This document shows positions 33,448 through 42,880 of a stretch of DNA of 64,000 nt, piece by piece (the stretch's first letter is position 1; each line of letters begins with the position of its first letter). The DNA is taken from assembly GCA_014898415.1 (NCBI GenBank), contig RCTD01000001.1, positions 2,108,001 to 2,172,000 on the forward strand, given 5' to 3'. The translations under genes were made by a program, and so were the position numbers. The notes beneath the pieces are model-generated. The model ran no database searches. It was not told the origin of the DNA and saw nothing but the letters and a program-made list of their open reading frames with translations. The DNA is from Stromatinia cepivora (taxonomy: Eukaryota > Ascomycota > Leotiomycetes > Helotiales > Sclerotiniaceae).

Positions 33448-36400
33448 TCAAGCCTTGCGAAGATGTGGAGGAACCCATTTGCCACCAGCAGGTTTAGTCG
33501 GGGGAGCGTCACTACTCTTTTCCTCGCTTCTGCTTGATGAACTTGGGCCACCAGCCGCTCCCTTGGCTGCTTCCCTTTCTCTCCAGCCAACCTTAGCACC
33601 AGAACCAGCAAGAGCAAGAGGTGCCCGTCTTTCTCCAGTGGAACTGGTACGTTCCACATTTGGTGCTGGGCGAGGGGCAGGTGGAGCGTCAGATGGAACT
33701 TCCTTGCCCTCGGCACGGAGTTTCTCCTTTTCTCTCCAGCCGATCTTTCCACTAGCACCAGCAAGAGCAAGAGGTGCTCGCCTTTCTCCAGTGGAGTCCG
33801 ATCTTTCGATAGGAGCGCCACGAACAGGGCCTCTTGCCTTCTCCTCAGCTCTTCTCTTCGCCGCCTCCTCAGCTCTACGCTCTTGTAGAGCAGCCATCTC
33901 CAATGCCTCCTGCCTCTCCTTCTCACGAATTGCCTTAAGCTCCGCGAACTCGGCCTTTCTCTTCTCCTCTCTTTCATCCTTCTCAGCTTTCTCCCTTTGA
34001 GCACGTTCTTCTTCCTCCCGAAGTTTTCTCTCATTCTCTTCACGCTCTCTCTTTTCGCGAATCTTGCGTTCCTTGAACTCCTTTCTACGTTGTGCGACTT
34101 GCTTCTCGAGTTCCTTCTCAGCATCGCGACGACGCTTATCGAATTCTTCGTGTCTGCGCTCGGCAATATCATCACGGAAAGATTCGTAATGAGAGACTAA
34201 TCTGGCCAATCGGTGTTTCAGGGCAACATTTTCAGCGTGTTTAGCTTCAGCATCCTTCAAGGTTTGAGCCTTGGTCTTTTCATAAGCGGCCAAATCACGC
34301 TGTCTTTGTGCTTCATAATCTGCAGGCAGCTTCTTGGCTTCCTCTTTTCTGAAAGCTCTCTCGAGATGATCGATACGTTTACCGGTAATTCTCAACTTTT
34401 CATTGGTATCGTTCTTCTCACGCTCAAGTTGAGCCAACTTCATGGCACGAAGCTTGTTGCCATCAAGGTTGTCTAAATCATCAAGATCGATGTCAAGAGC
34501 CTTGTTGCCAATTTTGAGATCATCAATTTGCTTTTGGAGCTCTGCTTTTCGGACACGTTCCAGTTCGACCTTGATACGATCATCCTCACGCTTCTTTTGT
34601 TCGGCTTGAAGTCGCTTGTCCTCGGCTTCCTGGAGTTGTGCAGCCTTGATGCGCTTTCGCGTCGCTTCTTCCTTCTCTTTGCGAGATTGAATTTCTGATG
34701 CTTCCTCGTTTCGCTTCTGGATGGTCTCTTTTCGTTTCAAAGTCTCCTTGTGTTCTTCATCGGCACCAGCTTTGGCTCTTGCGTATGCTTCATCACGAGA
34801 TTTGATTCTTGATTCATTGAGAGAAGGATCAACATATTGGCAAGTGATAAACAAAGCCTTGGCAAGACGTGTAAGTTGAGTTCGAACAATTTCGGAAGGA
34901 GTGTTTTGGAGTCTTTGAACAGATGCAGTTTCAGTCTCAGCAGATCCTGCAGCAGATCCTGCATGGATTGCCTTAGTAGATGAGAAAACATCAGTATCAA
35001 AGCTAAGAACACCAGTAGCGTGATCCATTCTGATGGCAAGATCACCCTTCTTGTTACCGTTCATGATGAACTTCTCGATTGTTTCTCTGGTTACTTGGAA
35101 TGGCTCTGGGAATTTGGCGAGGTTCTCGACGAAGTTGAGATCAACAGTTTCGTAAACTTGAGAAAGTTGTTGGAAGAGTCTGGTCAAGATGACTTGTTGA
35201 AGAGGAAGGACATATTTCTCCATCTCGGCATCAGCACCAATTTGAGACAGAATTGGGGAGATCTTCTGGCAAATTGAAAGAGGGTGGAAGTCAACTTCAA
35301 GGATGTTGTAAAGCTCACGGATCTCAGGGCGGGCACGCTTGAGAAGACCCTTGCTCATGGCATCCTTGAAAAGAACAGCGCGAGTAGGAGCTTGAGCCAT
35401 ACCGAGAAGGTGAGTAAGACGAGAGTTCTTGTTCTTCTTTTGCTCATCAACGTCGATCAAAGCACCGCGGGATCTAGATGTACTGATCACAGGGATGGCG
35501 AGGGCGGACAAGAGAACAAATGAGGCAGCCTTGGAGAGGTCAGCCTCAGAGGTTGCTGGGTTGTCTGATTTCTTGCTTTGACCGGCTGCAACCATTTGAG
35601 CGGACTGACGGAGAAGGTTATAGTATCTCGACCATGCAGCAGCATGGAAGAGATAGTTCTCACCAACCAAAAAGATTCTGGTCAACTTCTCATAATAGTT
35701 GGCCATCATCACATTCTTGGGTGGTCGCTTGCTAAGGCTGAGCAAGGTGTGAATATCCTCAACACTTCTGAAAGCCTCTTGCCATAACTCAAGCTCGACT
35801 GCCACATTCAATTGTTGAAAACGAGTTTCGAGATGGCGTTGAAGGGTATCTGGGTCGTTGAGATTGATGGCATGCATTTGAGCGGAGTACTTTGCAGCAG
35901 TTTGAACATGGTTTCTGAGCAACTCGCACAATCGACGGAACTCGGTCTTTCTGGTGTATTTTTGGCAAAACTCGAATGCTTGCATAGCCGTGCTCTGGTA
36001 CATAATCTCCAATCTGGCATTGTTTCGGAGGATATCGAGAACGGTTCTGTATGTCTCCCACAAAAATTTCAACCATGGTGTAACGATTGCACGATCGGTA
36101 CGATCTCTGGATTGTTCGCCTGATACTGTTGACAAAAGGATAGATTCTGGGGTTTCGGTAGCTTCCAAATCATCGACACTTGCGGTTGCTGCTGTTGTAT
36201 CTAATGATGATTGAACCTCATCGGCCTTTGCTTGCGCAGTCTTTACTTTTTCTTCGGCCAACTCGATGAACTTCTTAAGAACGAGCTAAATGGAATTTAT
36301 CAGCTTCGCACACATGCGAAAGTGCCACCTCTGCTTACCTCGATTGTGCCAACGTTAGTGTTTTGACTGATATTCTTGTATTGGTATAGAGCGTCCTTTG

Positions 36401-36605
36401 CGAGTTTCCCTTTCTTTTGTTCGACGGACTGTTCCACCAATAAGAGCATAACAGGCTCTAATGAAGTAATGGGAGCATTTCTTGATCTTTTTGAAGTAAC
36501 ATGTTCGTGAAGCAAGACCAAAGCTGCTTGAGATTGTCCAACACCCATTAATTCATGAGCGCGCTTGAGGACATTCTCAGGTTTTTGATGTGGAGGCGGC
36601 GGCAT
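33448..36605 (-). CDS. TIF32: Translation initiation factor eIF3 subunit a (TIF32)
   Basis: Exons 36605-36339 and 36285-33448 joined by a 53-nt intron (donor GTAAGC, acceptor TTTAG); 1,034 residues, normal for fungal eIF3a. The N-terminus [19 protein letters not shown] and the block [20 protein letters not shown] are diagnostic. A PCI domain lies at about residues 340-510 and is followed by a very long charged helical region (about 560-910; [20 protein letters not shown], then KER/KEE-rich). The tail holds two ~51-residue repeats of the [13 protein letters not shown]...GWRE type and ends WVPPHLRKA. As part of eIF3 it scaffolds binding of initiation factors and mRNA to the 40S subunit in the cytoplasm. 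It is a single-copy essential gene in yeast, so it should be intact; decayed pieces of its 3' end lie nearby. Confidence 0.97.
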
Positions 36606-37379
36606 GCTGGGCAGCGCTCTGGTGTTTATGATGATGCGATGCGATAATCTGTATCAATACCTTCAAAGACAAAATTTTTATCTTTGTAGTAGAATAAACA
36701 AAGTCGTTTCCTGCCAACTAAAATTGTCCAGGGCTGGGGAGGTACTCCGACTTTGATGGATATCGAAGTGGGTTGTAGGTTTCCTTAACAAAATTACGAT
36801 AGCGATAATTTCATACAAGTTCGTGTGGGAAAATAAACTGGAAAGGGTTAGAGCTTTTTTTTCCTAAGGCCGCAGCGGATTTGAGAGAAAAGCGGTGAAA
36901 GACAGCCACGGCAGAATGGGCAAATTTCGAACCACCAAAATTGAACTTCATTGAAAACATACCTAGGTATAGCACTCAATATTACATGACAACATCAATG
37001 ATGTTTTAATCATAGAAGGATACTTTGATTTGTAGTAAAATCAAGACTTCCGAAATCTTTTAACTTGTATTTTAATTCGGGGGGCTGATGGATTGATCTG
37101 TTATTGAATATTGGAAGGGGGTGTGCCGTTTGTTTCTTCTATGCGATATATATAAAATAAATTGCATATCAAACTCATCGAAATGGACTTGTATTCTGGT
37201 ACTCTACAACACTTTTCAATGTTCCAATTTGAATTTAACGATCGAATGATGATTAGTGCTAGGTGTTCCAATGTTTACAATATTCAAATTTGTCATCCTA
37301 TAAAAATCTAACAGACAAGTGTCTTGTAGAGAAATACAGACCTTCGCGTTTACCCGCACTGAATCACCGGCTTTTAACT
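36606..37379. other. Intergenic, eIF3a promoter side
   Basis: No gene seen. Presumed eIF3a promoter and 5' UTR directly above 36606. Confidence 0.6.
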
Positions 37380-38050
37380 ACCCGGTCTAGTGATCACTGG
37401 TGATAAGTCTTTCCCAAAAGAGAAATATCAACGAAAGTGAAAGACCTAGCCCTAACAATGTACTGATTCCAGTGATTGTCCTAGTATGGGTGACCCAGCA
37501 TTCATTAGTAATAAGACTTCCTCAAAAGAAAGAAATGACAAATGGGGAGAGACCTAGACTTGAGGAAGATCTGAGATCCAGCAACTATCCAAGTGCAGAC
37601 AACTTATTATTCCTCTGAATAGTGTTTTCTGGATAAAAAGAGAGTAGGCAAAAGGAAACGCTTGGATCAAGAGCCCTAAACCCGAGTATTTCATGGATTC
37701 TAACAAGTGTTTAAGTACACGTACTCTTTTTATATAATCCTTTTTAATTTCCCTAGGTTACTACGGCGATGAGGCTTCCACATTCCACGTTGCGCGATGC
37801 ACCGAAGACCATTGTATCACCTGTCGGCGCAGGTGCATCTCGGTCAGATGAACGATTGCTGTATGAGTGCGCATTATCAACAAGATCAATGGGGAATGGT
37901 AGCTAAGTCCGTCTAGCTTTCGCTAGCAAAACTTTCCGGATGAGGGATAGGAGCAATTGAGATGGAGAGACCTAGACCTGAGAAACCTAGGTTTGAAAGC
38001 TATGCGGATTCCGGCAACCGTTGTCGTAGGTGAAAATCAAGTGAAGATTT
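37380..38050. repeat. Degenerate tandem repeats of ~110 bp, at least four copies
   Basis: Copies start near 37400, 37508, 37625 and 37905. Each has a GAGACCTAGACCTGAG-like block, then 25-45 bp later GATTCCAGCAACTGTCC-like and an A/G-TAGTGTAGGTGA-like end. For example AGAGACCTAGACTTGAGGAA (37550) and AGAGACCTAGACCTGAGAAA (37966) match closely. A further partial copy may lie near 37780. The frames are broken, so it is either a non-coding repeat or the relic of a gene with ~36-residue repeats. Confidence 0.6.
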
Positions 38051-38500
38051 TCAATCATGTGGAATTTCTATCTAGGACAGCATAGATTTTCCAGAACTAT
38101 CACATCTTGGGATTCCTAGAGCCATAGGAAGTGTCACGAAATGTCACGCTAGTCATGTAATCTTGGTTAATAAAGCAACAAAGGCTACCAACTTGTTGGC
38201 CCTTTAAATAGCCCGTTCCAATCGTTTACCACTACAACCCACTTGTCTCGGTTCACATTCCCACACACTCTTTTAGTACTGTGTAAGCTGCGATTAGAGG
38301 TAATTATCTCCATTATAGCATCGTATTTAGAACAGAACGATCTAGAATCCGCAGGCTGAGGCAGAATAGCCACTGTCCGGACCAGCGTACCAGACACAAG
38401 CTTTAAATGTTAAAACTAATTCATCACTTCAAATATATTCAATTTTCCTTTAGGCCGTACTATTAGACGCTCCGGGTGAGATATCAACGGCATCTCATTG
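38051..38500. other. Intergenic, no gene seen
   Basis: Nothing recognised. Short ORFs only. Confidence 0.5.
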
Positions 38501-38501
38501 A

Positions 38502-38816
38502 CAGCACTATGAAATACACACACTCTCAACCACCAACACTACTCGCTCCCCTCCCTCAAAGGTCCGCCTCAACATCCTCAATTATACCATCTACATCACC
38601 AATCGCGAACCTCCCCTCCCAAACGATGTTTCTGTAGTCAGGCACCGCGCCTACAGGGACTTTGAAGGATATAAAATCCCCGAGGTAGGCAAACCCTTCT
38701 ACAGCACCCAAACCATGAGCTCCATTTTTGTCATCTGTCGCCTCACCCACACCGAGCTCGAAGAGATCCCAATGTGTCCAATAGTCTTGCAATCTTTCAT
38801 CCGAAGGGCTAGTTAG
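38502..38816 (+). pseudogene. Coding-like 3' fragment of an unrecognised gene
   Basis: An open plus-strand frame after a TGA at about 38499 runs to the TAG at 38814-38816. From about 38563 it reads VRLNILNYTIYITNREPPLP, then YRDFEGYKIPEVGKPFYS and ELEEIPMCPIVLQSFIRR. Codons favour C in third positions, as in real fungal genes and unlike the surrounding AT-rich DNA. There is no upstream ATG; CTCAAAG before the block could be an acceptor site. I do not recognise the family. The opposite strand is also open (38556-38903) but reads less like protein. Confidence 0.35.
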
Positions 38817-38900
38817 ACAGCTAGTCTGTGATTTTATTGAACTACATAAACTATTGGGATGGATCTCACATAAAAAGCTTGGTTTGACTAATCTAACATC

Positions 38901-38930
38901 CAAAAGTCCAGATTGGCATCTGGACTTTTG
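38901..38930. other. Perfect 13-bp hairpin with 4-nt loop
   Basis: CAAAAGTCCAGAT, loop TGGC, ATCTGGACTTTTG. All 13 pairs match. It marks a sharp border: C-rich coding-like DNA to the left and AT-rich DNA to the right. It could be a transcription-related hairpin or a transposon end. Confidence 0.75.
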
Positions 38931-39360
38931 TATTATATAAACTTCACATAATATTTATACAATATTCGAAGGGTCTATAAGCTTCATACATATTCTGAAC
39001 AATATCAATGAAATTTAAACAACGTAACCGAATTGGAGATCAAAAATATATTTTCATATTATATTTCAAGAAAAATGTATCATTACCTAATCCAGACGAA
39101 TTAAACTACAATCCAGCCAGTTTAGTTTTTCTATAAATGGACTAACCAATCTATCTTTTCTTTGGGTTGTACGCTTAGTTAGCTATATGCAAAAACCTGG
39201 TAAGACTTACGTCTTGCAGTCCGGACTATTGGACATACTGAAAGATCCTCTTCCCGCGCTTCATCTTCTCGTTTCCGCATTCCGTGCGTCTGGACACCGT
39301 GTAAGATTTCACAACCATGATTTGCGTCCGAGCGTGTACATTGCTGATGATATCTCTTAT
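38931..39360. other. AT-rich spacer, no gene seen
   Basis: Short open frames at 39187-39369 occur on both strands. Nothing recognised. Confidence 0.5.
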
Positions 39361-39798
39361 CAGACATAGACACCCGTACCCTACCCGGGTATTTGACCTC
39401 TACGGGGGTGGTTCTTACCCTATAAAAGTTTTATAAAATGATTGCCCGGCAGTATCGCCAGGTACCGAAATGCCACAAACTAAGTATCGTATGGTTGTTT
39501 TATATTATCATCCAAAATTGAAGCTATATTATAAATTAATTATATGATATTTGAATTATATAACAATGAAATCATATGATTCTAAAATTATATGATTAGA
39601 ATCTCGAATCGTATGATCAAAATATTCAATATACTTAGATCAATATTATACCTTTATTAGTATATAACCTTATATACTATATACCCGCAAATACCATAGT
39701 ACCCGGGGCATTTCACCTATAGAAATAGAACAGAGTGATATACCGACGGGTTTTACCCCGGGTTAGTCCCGGTATACCCCACCCTTTGCCCAACCCTG
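39361..39798. mobile_element. Candidate hAT-like non-autonomous element (MITE), 438 bp
   Basis: The right end read inward on the minus strand is CAGGGTTGGGCAAAGGGTGG, typical of hAT terminal repeats. The left end starts CAGACATAGACACCCG and has similar GC-rich CCCGGG subterminal motifs. Both sides carry GAAATGCC in inverted arrangement. The middle is very AT-rich (RIP-like). No 8-bp target duplication is evident (TCTCTTAT left, TAGACTTC right), so one end may be damaged or my left boundary wrong. Confidence 0.4.
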
Positions 39799-42700
39799 TA
39801 GACTTCTTATACGGGTTTGTAGTGAGAAAGTGGAAGAACTGATGGCGAGTTCGAAGACATTCGGGTATCACATGAAGGTCTTGCAACTCTCAAGGTAGCG
39901 AGGTGTTTGCTTTGTTGCTTATGCTGGAGGTATCTTGCAGGTGCATGTGTATGTACCCAAAAATGTATTATGTTGTAAGAGTTAAAGCTATGTATTTTAG
40001 GAACAATGTTCGCTTGAGATCCATAAGTTCTTAGTCATATATCTCTACCCTTTTATTATTTCACTTTATTTTCGGGAATTTTTGTTACAGTGAACGCTGG
40101 ACGTGGTGAATCATTAGTACTGTAAAGACTTGTATCTTCAGTAAATCCGCGGATCCCGTCAATACTAAATCATAGGAGTGGTATCGCTACTCAGAAGCTA
40201 CAAATTATAAACGAAAATAAAGGTAAAAGTGGAATTTATACGAATCATTTTCAGTACAGCACATATGAGACATAGCTCCTGCAGCTCTATTTATATTCCC
40301 CAGATACTTATAACCTAGAGCATCTCCCAAATACCCACTCATTCGATAATACCCTAGAATAGATAGATACCAACTTGGATTCAAGCCGAGAACTGCCGTG
40401 CAAGCACCCTTAACACACTGACACTGGGACAAAATTCATCATACCCTCGATGTCCCATCGCATCCCATATAATGCAGAGGCAATATTCCTAATACATATA
40501 TTCAGACTACGGGTACTAAATCCCTTATAATTGACCTGTGGGTTGTAATTGAAATTCCGCATAAAGAAATCCATCTCATCATAAATCCTCAGAAAGTATA
40601 TATACATCGATCAACCCAACCCAACATAGAATCACAATCCCTCCTCATTTTAGTTGACTGAGAGACCAGAGTAGGCGTAATAATCATCATTGAACTCTTC
40701 ATCCAGCACTGTATTATATATATACAGAATATCAACATTATGACAACTCAGACAAGCCATAAAAACCCGCGACTCAAACCCGAGGAAAGCTGCAAGCAAC
40801 ATACTTATTACATAAAGTAGGAATCGTATCCGTAACTGCAATAGAAGATATCAGACATGCAATACCTAACTTACGAAAGTCAAAATAAGAAGATTGATAT
40901 CTGCAGTAGCACCATACCATCCCAACTCATCTACCTATATCATGCATAGCACTTCTCTATCCCCACTTCCTCGGCGGGATCGAAGAATTATTTCCAATAA
41001 AAGTATCTACCTCAACAGCAACAGCAACGGCAACAGTCCTATCCAATCCATTTATTTCTCCCCACCTAATACCTACCCCTCATTCAAAAGTCCACACTTC
41101 GACTTAATATCCACAGTGCGGATAAGAGATAAGCATCAACATCAACATCACCACGACTATAACACTCAACACCATCTCACCTTACCCTTCCCAACCCAAC
41201 CCAACTCCCACACCGCCAAAAAGTAAGGCTGAAAGATCATCTTCCTATCCTCCCACCCATCTACCCGCTACTCCCTCCAACCACTAAAAAAGAAGTGGAT
41301 CCTTACCTTACATTTCCAAGCGAGGTGGGGCTCCCACCTTCACCTCAAATTCCCACTTCACAGGTAACCGTAACGTTGATCCGCTGTAGATCATCCGATT
41401 AAAATGCACGAACCATCTCATCGCCTCATCGCCTCATCCTTTCATCGTTTTCTCGCCTCATCGTTTCATCGCCTCATCAAATGAATCGTACGCGCACATG
41501 TAACCCCCCCCCAGAAAATAAAAAAAACCAAACCTCTAAATGCCGACTACGAATCCCATCCCCGGTTCCTCCCGTCCCTTGCAAGTTGTGATAGAGTCAC
41601 TTCCGTTTCTTTCCTCTTCCTCTTTCCCTTTCCCTCCCATCTCCCTCCACTGCTCCCCCACTACCCTACCATCTAGCCTTTCCAACCCTACAGCGAAAGA
41701 CCCCCTCAATTCCCAGATAAAGTTTTCCCACACACATGTGACATGCTGTCATAAATTTTCCTCTCACCGTTGACTAGTTTTATTATTCTAGTCTGGTATG
41801 TAGTCTATGCAGCACTTGCTGACGACATATTACACATTGACTGCTGAGTTTTTCGTTCTTTCAAAAAGGTAATTTATTCACATCCTGACACACCTCACAT
41901 CACGTCACAAAGTCCATGTAAAAACACGTAGATAGATCATCATCACAAAAGAACAACCTTTCATTTCATTAATCCACCTCTCACTTAGGCTGCACCGATT
42001 TTCATTCTCATCCCCTCTTCTCTCTCATCCCATCACATCCCACCCGCTCCCCCTAAACATAAAACTTGAATCGATCCCTCTGACTTTCCCCTTTTTTGCA
42101 CATATCGCATTGACATAAACCTCCCACCACCTGATCCTAAGCACATCCACTATTTGTGTAAATGCCTCCCCATCCAGGTACCCGGTCAAACCATATCAGG
42201 CAAGACCAACAGTTACTCATGACTTGAACGCCCCAACCCATTCATGCATCTCAAATATCAAACCATGAGTAGATGAAATGAAAGTATCTCCCAACCTTAA
42301 AACTCCATCCATAAAAAAGCATTATGTTACAGACATGACATTGCTTTCTCTGGCTCGAAATTCCTCTCTTCTCATCACCCTGTTCCCCTTTCATTGTCTT
42401 TTCAAGATCTAGTAACATATTCCATTCATTCATTCTCGAAGAAGCCGAAAAAAATTCTGTTCCAATCCATCATTGATTCGTTCATAAAAGAAAACATAAA
42501 CAGCAATTCGACCTCCAACCTAAACGCTATGCATGCATTCCATGATGATAAAAAAGTTCGAGCCTGAGAAATAAAATAAAATAGGAAAAAATGCCCCTCC
42601 CATGCAGAATTTTCTTTCAATCAAGAGCAGAGTCGTCCGTCATGCGATGATACAAATCAATTTTCTCAAAAAAAAAAAATGAAGAAGAATGGCGTTGGGG

Positions 42701-42880
42701 TATCAAAATAAACAAGTTCCTCTTCTTTCATCTCCTCCTCAACTAACCACTGTTGATATCGACAATGATTCTTCATCCGCAGGGATCACACTACCTGCCC
42801 AACACTTGACCTGTTCCTTTACTAAGGTCAAACCATTCTGGTTTCATATGTATGTTAAATTTGCTTTTGCTGTGTGCACT
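39799..42880. other. Intergenic, 3.1 kb, one possible small minus-strand gene
   Basis: Between 40841 and 40205 three successive minus-strand open frames (63, 65 and 75 codons) of fairly normal complexity follow one another, the first containing a hydrophobic start (LLYVISMLLAAFLGF). I could not join them with convincing splice sites and recognise no family, so they may be a decayed secreted-protein gene. CATCGCCTCA repeats lie at 41414-41477. The 3' flank of the LRR gene is just below 42881. Confidence 0.4.
41414..41477. repeat. Imperfect CATCGCCTCA tandem repeat
   Basis: About seven imperfect 9-10-bp units (CATCGCCTCAT, CATCGTTTTCT, CATCGTTTCAT). Confidence 0.75.

Noticed and set aside
33443..34000. 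185-codon plus-strand ORF opposite eIF3a
   Set aside because: Shadow of the biased codons of the eIF3a charged tail.
38556..38903. 115-codon minus-strand ORF
   Set aside because: Opposite-strand reading of the plus-strand coding-like fragment; it includes part of the hairpin and looks less protein-like.
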